From Ruegeria sediminis (lineage in GTDB: Bacteria > Pseudomonadota > Alphaproteobacteria > Rhodobacterales > Rhodobacteraceae), in the NCBI RefSeq assembly GCF_005938215.1, contig NZ_VCPD01000004.1:434001-498000 (forward strand): a DNA stretch of 64,000 nt, in the 5' to 3' direction. Positions 29,232 to 37,847 of the stretch are shown piece by piece. Numbering within the stretch: position 1 is the first letter of the stretch; each line of letters begins with the position of its first letter. Made by a program: the position numbers and the translations under genes. Below the pieces are notes generated by a model, which ran no database searches, was not told the origin of the DNA, and saw only the letters and a program-made list of their open reading frames with translations.

Positions 29232-30029
29232 GTGACCTACGAAGACCTCATCCCCGTCATCCGAAGACTGGCGCTCGAAGCGGGCGACAGCATCATGGAA
29301 ATCTACAACGCCGACGATTTCGGGGTGAAGGTCAAGTCGGACGCAAGCCCGGTCACCGAGGCGGACGAGGCGGCGGATGCGCTGATCTCGGCCGGTTTGC
29401 GCAAGGCTTTCCCCGACATTCTCCTGATCACCGAGGAACAGGCGGCCTCGCACGCGAAATCGGGCGACACCTTCCTGATCGTCGATCCGCTGGACGGCAC
29501 CAAGGAGTTCATCAACCGGCGCGGCGATTTCACCGTCAACATCGCCCTGGTGGAAAACGGCACACCGACCCGCGGCGTCGTCTATGCGCCCGCCAAGGGG
29601 CGGATGTTCTATACGCAGCCCGATGGCCGGTCGGTCGAGGAAACCGGTGCGCTGGACAAGGCAACCGCGGGCGACGTGACGCCGATGTCAGTCTCTGAAC
29701 CGGACAATTCCGCGCTGATGGTGGTGGCGTCGAAGTCCCACCGGGATCAGGCGACCGACGATTACATCGGCAAGTACCGCGTGCAGGACAGCAAGAGCGC
29801 CGGGTCCTCGTTGAAATTCTGCCTCGTCGCGACCGGCGAGGCCGACCTATACCCGCGCCTCGGCCGCACGATGGAATGGGACACCGCCGCGGGCCACGCC
29901 GTGCTTGCCGGGGCGGGCGGCCAGGTGATCCGGTTCGACGATCATGCGCCGCTGACCTACGGCAAGGCCGGCTATGCCAACCCCTTCTTCATCGCCTACG
30001 CCCCGGGCGTCGAGCTGAAGGGGGCGTGA
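29232..30029 (+). CDS. cysQ: 3'(2'),5'-bisphosphate nucleotidase CysQ
   Basis: 265 residues starting at GTG 29232, with GGAG at 29221-29224 seven nt upstream; the longer frame has no such site. The inositol-monophosphatase-fold metal motif D-P-L-D-G-T-K-E (about 85-92) and the preceding EE pair at 68-69 bind magnesium. CysQ hydrolyses PAP to AMP and so recycles the by-product of PAPS-dependent sulfation. It overlaps kdsB by one nucleotide. In this cluster, next to a sulfotransferase, that fits removal of inhibitory PAP. Confidence 0.93.
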   Translation: MTYEDLIPVIRRLALEAGDSIMEIYNADDFGVKVKSDASPVTEADEAADALISAGLRKAFPDILLITEEQAASHAKSGDTFLIVDPLDGTKEFINRRGDFTVNIALVENGTPTRGVVYAPAKGRMFYTQPDGRSVEETGALDKATAGDVTPMSVSEPDNSALMVVASKSHRDQATDDYIGKYRVQDSKSAGSSLKFCLVATGEADLYPRLGRTMEWDTAAGHAVLAGAGGQVIRFDDHAPLTYGKAGYANPFFIAYAPGVELKGA

Positions 30030-30829
30030 TGTCGGTCCTGATCGCAATACCCGCCCGCTACGCCTCGACCCGCTATCCCGGCAAGCCGCTGGTGCCGCTG
30101 GTGGGGGCCAACGGCGCCTCCATGACGCTGATCGAACGGTCGTGGCGCGCGGCCATGGCCGTTTCCGGCGTCGACCGGGTCGTCGTGGCCACCGACGACG
30201 ACCGGATCCGCGCGGTGGCCGAAGGCTTCGGCGCCGAGGTGGTGATGACCTCGGTCGACTGCGCCAACGGCACCGAACGCTGCGCCGAGGCGCATGAGGC
30301 GCTGGGCGGCGGCTACGAGATCGTGGTGAACCTGCAGGGCGACGCGCCGCTGACCCCAGCCTGGTTCGTCGAGGATCTGGTCACCGGCCTGCGCGCCGCG
30401 CCCGCGGCGGGCGTCGCCACTCCGGTCTTGCGCTGCGACGGCGGCGCGCTGAACAGCCTGCTGAACGACCGCAAGCATGGCCGCGTCGGTGGAACAACGG
30501 CAGTCTTCGGCGCCGATCACGGCGCGCTCTACTTCTCGAAGGAAGTGATCCCCTACACGTCGAAACTCTACGCCGATGCCGAGGAAACGCCGGTGTTCCA
30601 TCATGTCGGCGTCTATGCCTACCGCCCGGACGCGCTTGCCGCCTATCCCGGCTGGCCCACCGGCCCGCTGGAAACGCTGGAAGGGCTCGAACAGCTGCGC
30701 TTCATGGAAAACGGCCGCAAGGTGCTCTGCGTCGAGGTCGAAGCCAGGGGCCGCCAGTTCTGGGAGTTGAACAACCCGCAGGACGTGCCCAAGATCGAAG
30801 AGATGATGGCCGCCATGGGTTTGGATTGA
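30029..30829 (+). CDS. kdsB: 3-deoxy-manno-octulosonate cytidylyltransferase (KdsB-like)
   Basis: 266 residues, somewhat longer than classical KdsB. The nucleotide-binding start IAIPARYASTRYPGKPLVPL, VVVATDDDRIRAVAEGFGAE and VNLQGDAPLTP match CMP-Kdo synthetases, which activate Kdo for LPS core or for the poly-Kdo linker of capsules. The central LNDRKHGRVGGTTAVF segment departs from the E. coli type, so it may prefer a Kdo variant. The start overlaps the cysQ stop (TGATG). Confidence 0.85.
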   Translation: MSVLIAIPARYASTRYPGKPLVPLVGANGASMTLIERSWRAAMAVSGVDRVVVATDDDRIRAVAEGFGAEVVMTSVDCANGTERCAEAHEALGGGYEIVVNLQGDAPLTPAWFVEDLVTGLRAAPAAGVATPVLRCDGGALNSLLNDRKHGRVGGTTAVFGADHGALYFSKEVIPYTSKLYADAEETPVFHHVGVYAYRPDALAAYPGWPTGPLETLEGLEQLRFMENGRKVLCVEVEARGRQFWELNNPQDVPKIEEMMAAMGLD

Positions 30830-30900
30830 GCCAACTTGTCCCGTTCCAAAACCTGACGGGCATCTGCTAGCAACGCCAAAACGAACGCACGGAAACCCAA

Positions 30901-31884
30901 ATGACCAATATCCTTGTGACCGGCGGCGCCGGCTACATCGGATCACATGCCTGCAAGGCCCTCGCGGCGGCGGGATATACCCCGGTGACCTATGACAACC
31001 TTGTCACCGGCTGGCAGGATGCGGTGAAATTCGGCCCCTTCGAACGGGGCGACCTGTTGGACCGCGACCGGCTGGACGAGGTCTTCGCCAAGCATCAACC
31101 CGCAGCGGTCATGCATTTCGCGGCCCTCAGCCAGGTTGGCGAGGCGATGTCGCAGCCCGGCCGGTACTGGGCCAACAACGTCACCGGATCGCTGAACCTG
31201 ATCGAAGCGGCCACGGCGGCGGGCTGCCTGAATTTCGTCTTTTCCTCGACCTGCGCCACCTATGGCGACCACGACAACGTGGTGCTGGACGAGAACACGC
31301 CGCAGCATCCGTTGAACGCCTATGGCGCATCGAAGCGCGCGATCGAGGACATCCTGCGCGATTTCGAGGCCGCTCACGGGCTGAAACACGTGATCTTCCG
31401 GTACTTCAACGTCGCCGGCGCCGACCCCGAGGGCGAGGTCGGCGAGTTCCATCGCCCCGAAACCCATCTGGTGCCGCTGATGCTGGACGCGATCGACGGC
31501 AAGCGGGACGCCCTGACCGTGTTCGGCACCGATTACGACACGCCGGACGGCACCTGCATCCGCGACTACGTGCATGTCTGCGACCTGGTGGACGCGCATG
31601 TCCTCGGCCTGAAATGGCTGGAGCACGACAAGGGCAGCCGGGTGTTCAACCTCGGCACCGGGTCGGGCTTTTCGGTGATGGAGGTCATCGAACGTTCGAA
31701 ATCCGTGACCAACCGCGAAGTGCCCTACAACATCGGCCCGCGCCGCGCCGGCGACTGCACCAAGCTGGTGTCGGGATCGACCCGCGCCGAGGCGGAACTG
31801 GGGTGGAAACCGGGACGCTCAACCCTGCAGACCATGATCTCGGACGCATGGCGCTGGCACCAGAACGGGCACTATGACAGGTAG
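30901..31884 (+). CDS. galE: UDP-glucose 4-epimerase
   Basis: 327-residue extended SDR. NAD-binding GGAGYIGSH occurs at residues 8-16, the catalytic serine region is FSSTCATYGD and the YxxxK motif is NAYGASKRAIED. RDYVHVCDLVDAHVLG and FNLGTGSGFSVMEVI are GalE features. It interconverts UDP-glucose and UDP-galactose (or the N-acetyl forms) and supplies the glycosyltransferases immediately downstream (7 nt gap). Confidence 0.95.
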   Translation: MTNILVTGGAGYIGSHACKALAAAGYTPVTYDNLVTGWQDAVKFGPFERGDLLDRDRLDEVFAKHQPAAVMHFAALSQVGEAMSQPGRYWANNVTGSLNLIEAATAAGCLNFVFSSTCATYGDHDNVVLDENTPQHPLNAYGASKRAIEDILRDFEAAHGLKHVIFRYFNVAGADPEGEVGEFHRPETHLVPLMLDAIDGKRDALTVFGTDYDTPDGTCIRDYVHVCDLVDAHVLGLKWLEHDKGSRVFNLGTGSGFSVMEVIERSKSVTNREVPYNIGPRRAGDCTKLVSGSTRAEAELGWKPGRSTLQTMISDAWRWHQNGHYDR

Positions 31885-31891
31885 GCGCTGA

Positions 31892-32935
31892 GTGGTTTCC
31901 GTTTCCTCCGAACAGGCACGTCATCCCGGTCTGATCGACGCCTACAGGTTGCGGTGGAAACGGCGGCGGCTGTTGTGGCGTTCGTTCCGCAGCCGCCATC
32001 ACCTGACGGCGCTGGCCGACCGTACCGGGCGGATCGGACCGGGCGACATCCTCGCCGTCACGACCCTGCGGAACGAAATCACCCGCCTGCCCTGGTTCCT
32101 GCACCACTATCGCCGCCTGGGCGTCGACCATTTCCTCGTGGTGGACAATGGCAGCGACGACGGCTCGGCCGATTTGTTGGCCAGGCAACCGGACGTGTCG
32201 CTCTGGCAGACCGCGCACAGCTATCGCGAGGCGCGGTTCGGGCTGGACTGGATGACCTGGTTGCAGATGCGCCACGGGCACCGGCACTGGACCCTGATGG
32301 TCGATGCGGACGAGTTGCTGATCTACGCGCATCACGAGACGCGCTCGCTGCGCGACCTGACCGGATGGCTTGACCGGACGGGGCGCGATGTCTTCGGCGC
32401 TCATCTGCTCGACCTCTACCCCGAAGGGCCGCTTGGCGCGCAGACCCATGACCCGGGCACGGATCCGACGCAGGTGGTCAATTGGTTCGATGCCGGTCCC
32501 TGCCGGGCGCAGCGGCAGCGACCGATGGGCAATCTCTGGGTCCAGGGCGGCGTTCGCGAACGCGCCTTTTTCGCCGACCGGCCGCATCGGTCGCCCACGC
32601 TGAACAAGATCCCGCTGATCCGCTGGTCGCGCCGCTTCGCCTATGTCAACTCGTCCCATTCGGCCCTGCCGCGGCGTCTGAACTTCGGCTATGACGGGCC
32701 GGGCGGCGCGGCGCCGTCCGGCGTTCTGCTGCACACCAAGTTCCTGCCCGAAGTCGTCGGGAAATCGGAAATCGAGAAATCGCGCAGCCAGCATTTCCAC
32801 GACCCGGATCAGTTCGGCGGCTACTATGACGGCATCATCGGCCGGCCCACGCTCTGGACCCCGGACTCGGTACGCTACACCGGATGGCGGCAGCTCGAGC
32901 AGCTGGGCCTGATGAATTCCGGCGGCTGGACATAG
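31892..32935 (+). CDS. Glycosyltransferase family 2-like protein, first paralog
   Basis: 347 residues from GTG 31892, 7 nt after galE. The GT-A-like core shows TLRNEITRLPWFLHHYRRLG, VDHFLVVDNGSDDGSADLL and the metal-binding D-A-D-E in LMVDADELLIY. This is the PF13704-type glycosyltransferase (GT2/GT92-like) pattern in which a line of sugar-transfer enzymes work on surface glycans. A basic N-terminus (RLRWKRRRLLWRSF) suggests peripheral membrane binding. It is paralogous to the gene at 33081. Acceptor and donor are unknown. Confidence 0.85.
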   Translation: MVSVSSEQARHPGLIDAYRLRWKRRRLLWRSFRSRHHLTALADRTGRIGPGDILAVTTLRNEITRLPWFLHHYRRLGVDHFLVVDNGSDDGSADLLARQPDVSLWQTAHSYREARFGLDWMTWLQMRHGHRHWTLMVDADELLIYAHHETRSLRDLTGWLDRTGRDVFGAHLLDLYPEGPLGAQTHDPGTDPTQVVNWFDAGPCRAQRQRPMGNLWVQGGVRERAFFADRPHRSPTLNKIPLIRWSRRFAYVNSSHSALPRRLNFGYDGPGGAAPSGVLLHTKFLPEVVGKSEIEKSRSQHFHDPDQFGGYYDGIIGRPTLWTPDSVRYTGWRQLEQLGLMNSGGWT

Positions 32936-33006
32936 ACTGCGACCGCAGCCGAAGCGGTACCGGTATGTCACGGCCGCCGATGAAATCGGGAATGCGTTGT
33001 TAACCG

Positions 33007-33036
33007 TTGCCTCGCAGACTGCAAAAATGAGATAAA
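33007..33036 (+). promoter_or_regulatory. Candidate promoter before second glycosyltransferase
   Basis: TTGCCT (33007-33012), an 18-nt spacer and GATAAA (33031-33036) lie in the 145-nt gap between the two paralogs, 45 nt before the ATG. The match is moderate and A-rich relative to the surroundings. Confidence 0.3.
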
Positions 33037-33080
33037 ACGGGTATCGCCCGGCACCACTCAGGCACGGAACAGAACCGGGG

Positions 33081-34124
33081 ATGCGCAGGTTTCGCAGAGG
33101 ATTGAGCAGTCGCGTGAGCCTTTTGGACTCATATCGGATGAGACTGCGGCGCAAACGCCGCATCTTGCGCTGCCTGCGGAAAGCCCGCGAGCTGACCGTG
33201 GTCAGCGACAACACGGGCTCGATCCAGCCGGATGACATCCTGCTGACCAGCACCGTGCGCAATGAAAAGATCAGGCTGCCCTATTTCCTGAAATATTACC
33301 GCGACCTCGGGGTGAACCACTTTCTTTTCATCGACAACGACAGCGATGACGGAACGCTCGAATATCTGGCGGCGCAGCCGGGCGTCTCGGTCTGGAGAAC
33401 CGGCCACAGCTACAAGAAGGCGACCTACGGCGTCGACTGGACCAATTACCTGCTGCGCCGCCATGCCCATGGCCACTGGGTGCTGACCGTCGATCCGGAC
33501 GAGTTCTTCGTCTACCCCTTCTGCGACACGCGGCCGGTCAGGGCGCTGACCGATTGGCTCGACAGCACCGGCGTCCGCAGTTTCGGCGCGATGCTGGTCG
33601 ATGTCTATCCCAAGGGTCCGATCGACGAAGAACGCTATCGCGAAGGCCAGAACCCGCTGGAGATCGCGAGTTGGTTCGACACAGGCAACTACACGATCAC
33701 CCGGAACCCGGCCTACGGGAATCTCTGGATTCAGGGCGGCCCGCGATGCCGCATGTTCTTCCAGGACAACCCCCGAAAGGCGCCGGCGCTGAACAAGATA
33801 CCGCTGGTGCGCTGGAACCGCCGCTTTGCCTATGTCAGTTCCACGCATGCCCTGCTGCCGCGCGGGCTGAACCAGGTCTACGACGATTCCGGCGGCGAGA
33901 AGTCGAGCGGCGTTCTGTTGCACGCGAAACTGATCGACACGCTTGGCGCCAAGGCCGAAGAAGAGCTGACCCGGACCCAGCACTATGCGTCCTCGACGGA
34001 ATACAGGGCCTACGCGCAACACCTGCAGGACCGACCCTCGTTCTGGTGCAAATGGTCCGAGAAATACATCAACTGGCGGCAGCTCGAAATCCTGGGGCTC
34101 ATGTCGAAAGGGAACTGGGCATGA
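33081..34124 (+). CDS. Glycosyltransferase family 2-like protein, second paralog
   Basis: 347 residues, the same length as the preceding paralog and alignable throughout: both share TxRNE near residue 70, DNxSDDG, HSYxxAxxGxDW, VDxDE, LNKIPL then RW.RRFAYV, SSGVLLH-type segments and WRQLE-LGLM at the end. The DPDE motif would bind the nucleotide-sugar metal. The basic amphipathic N-terminus is again present. The start at 33081 lacks a well-spaced Shine-Dalgarno; GTG 33114 is an alternative. It overlaps the GT14 gene by 4 nt. The tandem copy suggests two successive or alternative transfer steps. Confidence 0.85.
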   Translation: MRRFRRGLSSRVSLLDSYRMRLRRKRRILRCLRKARELTVVSDNTGSIQPDDILLTSTVRNEKIRLPYFLKYYRDLGVNHFLFIDNDSDDGTLEYLAAQPGVSVWRTGHSYKKATYGVDWTNYLLRRHAHGHWVLTVDPDEFFVYPFCDTRPVRALTDWLDSTGVRSFGAMLVDVYPKGPIDEERYREGQNPLEIASWFDTGNYTITRNPAYGNLWIQGGPRCRMFFQDNPRKAPALNKIPLVRWNRRFAYVSSTHALLPRGLNQVYDDSGGEKSSGVLLHAKLIDTLGAKAEEELTRTQHYASSTEYRAYAQHLQDRPSFWCKWSEKYINWRQLEILGLMSKGNWA

Positions 34125-35821
34125 GCACGCTGGGTATCGTCATGCTGGTTCACACGGCGCTGGACCGCGCCGAGCAAGTTGCGCGGCACTGGACCGCGTC
34201 GGGCTGCCCGGTGGTGATCCACGTGGACCGAAAGGTGCCCGGCGGCGTGTACGAGACCTTCGTCAGATCCTGTTCCAGCGACCCGAAGATCCTGTTCTCG
34301 AAACGCCACTCCTGCGACTGGGGCGGGTGGGGCATCGTCGCGGCGTCGCAATCCGCAGCGCGAATGATGCTCGATCGCTTTCCGGATGTCCGCCACGTCT
34401 ACCTGGCCTCGGGCGCCTGCCTGCCGCTGCGGCCGGTCCAGGAACTGATCGACTATCTCGCCGCCCGGCCCCGCACCGACTTCATCGAAAGCGCCACGAC
34501 CGAAGATGTCAGTTGGACCGTCGGCGGCCTGGACATCGAACGCTTCACGCTGCGGTTCCCGTTTTCGTGGCGCAAGCAGCGCAAGCTTTTTGACGCCTAT
34601 GTCAAGTTCCAGCGCCGGATCGGTTACAAGCGGAAGATCCCCGAGGGGCTGGTCCCGCACATGGGCAGCCAGTGGTGGTGCCTGACCCGGCAGACCCTGT
34701 CGGCCGTTCTCGAAGATCCCAAACGCCGGACCTACGACCGCTATTTCCGCCGCGTCTGGATCCCCGACGAAAGCTATTTCCAGACCCTGTCCCGGCTCTA
34801 TTCCACCGATATCGAAAGCCGTTCGCTGACGCTGTCCAAGTTCGATTTCCAGGGCAAGCCGCATATTTTCTATGACGACCACCTGCAATTGCTGCGCCGG
34901 TCGGACTGTTTCGTGGCGCGCAAGATCTGGCCGCAGGCCGACCGCCTTTACCAGGCGTTTCTGACCGATCAGGCAACCGCGATGAAACCGGCCGAGCCAA
35001 ATCCGGCAAGGATCGACCGCGTCTTCGCCAAGGCGGTCGAGCGCCGGACCCGCGGGCGCGACGGTCTCTACATGCAAAGCCGCTTTCCAGGCCACGGGCG
35101 CGAGAACAAGCTGACCTCGGGGCCCTATTCGGTCTTCCAGGGTTTCTCCGAGCTGTTCGAGGATTTTGAGGCCTGGCTGGCCGGATCCACCGGGCTTCGG
35201 GTTCACGGCCATCTCTTCGCGCCGGATCGGGCCGAGTTCGCCGATGGCGAGACGATGATCAACGGCGGCCTCACCGATCATGCCGGTCTGCGCGATTACA
35301 ACCCGACCGCCTTCCTGTCGAACCTGATCTGGAACACCAGGGGGGAACGCCAGTGCTTCCAATACGGTCCCGCCGACAACCAGGACATCAACTGGTTCCT
35401 GGCCCGCGACATCAACGCGCAGATCTCGGTCGTCACCGGGGCCTGGGCCGTGCCGCTGTTCAGATCCAACCGCAATTTCTCCGAGATCCGGAAAGAGGCC
35501 GCCCGCCTTCAGCGCATAGAAACCGAACAGCTGGACATCCTGCGGTCGGTCTGGACCAAGGCCCGCGTCCGCATCTGGACGATGGCGGAGTTCATCGAAG
35601 CGCCGATGGAGCCGATACAGACGGTCATCGACGAGATCATGCCCGCCGGCCCCCGCCACATCGCCGAAGCGCCCAGGCTGGTGGATATCGCCGGGTTCGG
35701 GAAATTCCTGCAGAACCTGAAGAACCAGGGGATGCACCCCTATCTGATGGGCGACTTCCCGGTTGAAGAGCCGGGCGAGCAGACGCCGAAACCGATCCGG
35801 AAACCCTATCTGGTGCAATGA
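34121..35821 (+). CDS. GT14 (Core-2/I-branching type) glycosyltransferase fused to a large uncharacterised domain
   Basis: 566 residues. The first ~280 resemble the Branch family of beta-1,6-N-acetylglucosaminyl or xylosyl transferases: GIVMLVHTALDRAEQVARHW, VVIHVDRKVPGG, YLASGACLPLRP, MGSQWWCLTRQTL and a late PDESYFQTL. Residues ~290-566 form a second domain (VFQGFSELFEDFEAWLAGST, NGGLTDHAGLRDYNPTAFLS, DINWFLARDINAQISVVTGA) that may correspond to a DUF known in Rhodobacteraceae (DUF5928 from memory). The start ATG overlaps the previous stop (ATGA). It lies 6 nt before the sulfotransferase gene, so it is probably part of the same glycan assembly. Confidence 0.85.
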   Translation: MSTLGIVMLVHTALDRAEQVARHWTASGCPVVIHVDRKVPGGVYETFVRSCSSDPKILFSKRHSCDWGGWGIVAASQSAARMMLDRFPDVRHVYLASGACLPLRPVQELIDYLAARPRTDFIESATTEDVSWTVGGLDIERFTLRFPFSWRKQRKLFDAYVKFQRRIGYKRKIPEGLVPHMGSQWWCLTRQTLSAVLEDPKRRTYDRYFRRVWIPDESYFQTLSRLYSTDIESRSLTLSKFDFQGKPHIFYDDHLQLLRRSDCFVARKIWPQADRLYQAFLTDQATAMKPAEPNPARIDRVFAKAVERRTRGRDGLYMQSRFPGHGRENKLTSGPYSVFQGFSELFEDFEAWLAGSTGLRVHGHLFAPDRAEFADGETMINGGLTDHAGLRDYNPTAFLSNLIWNTRGERQCFQYGPADNQDINWFLARDINAQISVVTGAWAVPLFRSNRNFSEIRKEAARLQRIETEQLDILRSVWTKARVRIWTMAEFIEAPMEPIQTVIDEIMPAGPRHIAEAPRLVDIAGFGKFLQNLKNQGMHPYLMGDFPVEEPGEQTPKPIRKPYLVQ

Positions 35822-35827
35822 TCCGGC

Positions 35828-37261
35828 ATGACAGCCACGTTCGACTATTTCGTCATTTTCGCCGAGATGCGCACCGGATCCAACTTTCTGGAATCCAATC
35901 TGAACGCGCTGGACGGCGTTTCCTGCCTGGGCGAAGTGTTCAATCCCCATTTCATCGGGCATCCCAACCGGACCGAGGTTCTGGGGATCACCCAGCCGGA
36001 ACGGGACGCGGATCCGGCGGCCCTGCTGGATGCCATCCGCAAGATGCCGGACGGCCTGGCCGGGTTCCGGTTCTTTCACGACCATGATCCGCGCGTGCCG
36101 GACCTCGTTCTGGACGACCCGCGCTGCGCCAAGATCATCCTGACCCGCAATCCGCTGGACAGCTATGTCTCGTGGAAGATCGCGCAGCAGACCGGGCAGT
36201 GGAAGCTGACCAACATCAAGCGCCGGCGCGAAGCCCTGGCCGAGTTCGATGCCGACGAGTTCTGCCAGTATGTCGCGAACCTGCAGGACTTTCAGCTGCG
36301 CCTGCTGAACGCGCTGCAGCGGTCGGGACAGACGCCTTTCTACCTCGCCTACGAGGATCTGCAGGACATCGACGCGCTGAACGGCCTGGTCAAATGGCTC
36401 GGGCTGGACACGCGGCTTGCGCAGCTGGACGAAAGCCTCACCCGTCAGAACCCGGGACCGATCGAAGACAAGGTCGCCAACCCCGACCAGATCGCGGCGG
36501 GGCTTGCCGGGCTGGACCGGTTCAACCTGACCCGCACGCCGAACTTCGAACCGCGTCGAGGCCCCGCCGTGCCGACTTATGTCGCCGCCGCGGATACCGC
36601 CCTTATGTACCTGCCGGTCCGGGGTGGGCCAGAGGCGGAAATCGTACGGTGGCTGGCCGAACTGGACGGCGTCGAACCGGACGCCCTGATCACCGGCATG
36701 AACCGGAAACAGGCGAACCGCTGGATGCGCGCCAACCGCGGGCACCGCCGGTTCACCGTGGTGCGGCACCCCCTGTTGCGGGCGCATTCGGTGTTCTGCC
36801 GCCGGATTTTGAATACCGGACCGGGAAGCTATACCCGCATCCGCAACACCCTGCGCAGGCAGTTCAGGCTGCCGATTCCGGAAAAAGCGCCGGACCAGGA
36901 GTATTCCCTCGATCAGCACCGCGCCGCCTTTGCGGCGTTTCTCGAATTTCTCCGCATGAACCTTGCCGGTCAGACGCCGATCCGGGTCGATGGCAACTGG
37001 TGTTCGCAGTCGCAGACCCTGAGCAGCTTTGCCGATTTCGCCCCGCCCGATCAGGTGCTGCGCGAAGACGAGATGAAATCGGCCCTGCCCGACCTTGCGC
37101 GACAGCTGGGCCATCCCGATCCGCCGACGCCGCGCGACCCGTTGCCGGACTCACCGGTCTCGCTGTCGGACATCCATGACGCCGAACTCGAGGCGCTGGC
37201 AGCGGACATCTACCAGCGCGACTATCTTCTGTTCGGTTTCGAAAACTGGAAACCCGCCTGA
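35828..37261 (+). CDS. Two-module Stf0-like / Sulfotransfer family protein
   Basis: 477 residues. Module 1 (about 1-230) has a PAPS 5'-phosphosulfate loop in AEMRTGSNFLESNL (13-25) and a 3'-phosphate motif LTRNPLDSYVSWK (105-117), as in Stf0 glycolipid sulfotransferases. Module 2 (about 245-477) begins TYVAAADTALMYLPVRGG, where the loop residues are degraded, but keeps a 3'-phosphate-like FTVVRHPLLRAHSVFCRR (309-326). One module may be catalytic and the other structural or acceptor-binding. It follows the GT14 gene by 6 nt. Sulfation of a surface glycan is the likely role; the acceptor is unknown. Confidence 0.8.
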   Translation: MTATFDYFVIFAEMRTGSNFLESNLNALDGVSCLGEVFNPHFIGHPNRTEVLGITQPERDADPAALLDAIRKMPDGLAGFRFFHDHDPRVPDLVLDDPRCAKIILTRNPLDSYVSWKIAQQTGQWKLTNIKRRREALAEFDADEFCQYVANLQDFQLRLLNALQRSGQTPFYLAYEDLQDIDALNGLVKWLGLDTRLAQLDESLTRQNPGPIEDKVANPDQIAAGLAGLDRFNLTRTPNFEPRRGPAVPTYVAAADTALMYLPVRGGPEAEIVRWLAELDGVEPDALITGMNRKQANRWMRANRGHRRFTVVRHPLLRAHSVFCRRILNTGPGSYTRIRNTLRRQFRLPIPEKAPDQEYSLDQHRAAFAAFLEFLRMNLAGQTPIRVDGNWCSQSQTLSSFADFAPPDQVLREDEMKSALPDLARQLGHPDPPTPRDPLPDSPVSLSDIHDAELEALAADIYQRDYLLFGFENWKPA

Positions 37262-37268
37262 TCCCGGT

Positions 37269-37787
37269 TCAAGGTCTGAGCGTGATGGTCGTGCCGTCCT
37301 TGACCATGGCGTAGATCTCTTCGATCTCTTCGTTCTTGACGGCGATGCAGCCCGCGGTCCAGTCGTCGGTCTTGCGGGCGCGCTTGCGATCCTTGCGCTT
37401 GTTGGGCTGTCCGTGAATGAAGATGTCGCCACCCGGATCGACCCCTGCCGCCCTGGCTGCGGCGATATCCTGCGCATTGGGATAGGAAATTCCGATCGAC
37501 AGGTGGAACTGGCTTCGGGGGTTGCGGCGATCGATGACGTAGGTGCCTTCCGGCGTCCGCCCGTCGCCCCGCGCGCCCTTGGTGCCGTTGGGCGAAAAAC
37601 CCAGATCGACCTTGTATTCCTTCAGAACCTGGTCGTGGTGCATGAGATAGAGTTTTCGCGCACCCTTGTTGACGACCAATGAGGTCACCTCGGGTCCGCT
37701 ATAGCTCAGAAATCGCGGGCTGGCCGATGCGCATGCCGAAAGACTCAGCATCGCCAATGCCCCCATACCGAATGCTCGACGGTTCAT
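37269..37787 (-). CDS. L,D-transpeptidase (YkuD) family lipoprotein
   Basis: 172 residues. A lipoprotein signal (RRAFGMGALAMLSLSAC) gives lipobox L-S-A-C. The YkuD domain spans about 35-170, with GRTPEGTYVIDRRNP, IFIHGQPN and the catalytic cysteine in DDWTAGCIAV, where T-A-G-C replaces the usual S-x-G-C. L,D-transpeptidases crosslink peptidoglycan or attach proteins to it. The gene is convergent with the sulfotransferase (7 nt between stops). Confidence 0.9.
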   Translation of the reverse strand: MNRRAFGMGALAMLSLSACASASPRFLSYSGPEVTSLVVNKGARKLYLMHHDQVLKEYKVDLGFSPNGTKGARGDGRTPEGTYVIDRRNPRSQFHLSIGISYPNAQDIAAARAAGVDPGGDIFIHGQPNKRKDRKRARKTDDWTAGCIAVKNEEIEEIYAMVKDGTTITLRP

Positions 37788-37847
37788 TATTTCACTGCCC
37801 GTTGCCTGTTTTGCCTCCCATTATGCCAGAAAAATGGAAATCCAAAA

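Noticed and set aside
34010-37114. A 1034-residue minus-strand open frame across the glycosyltransferase and sulfotransferase genes
   Set aside because: It overlaps several well-supported plus-strand genes and has no recognisable family; long shadow frames are expected at this GC content.
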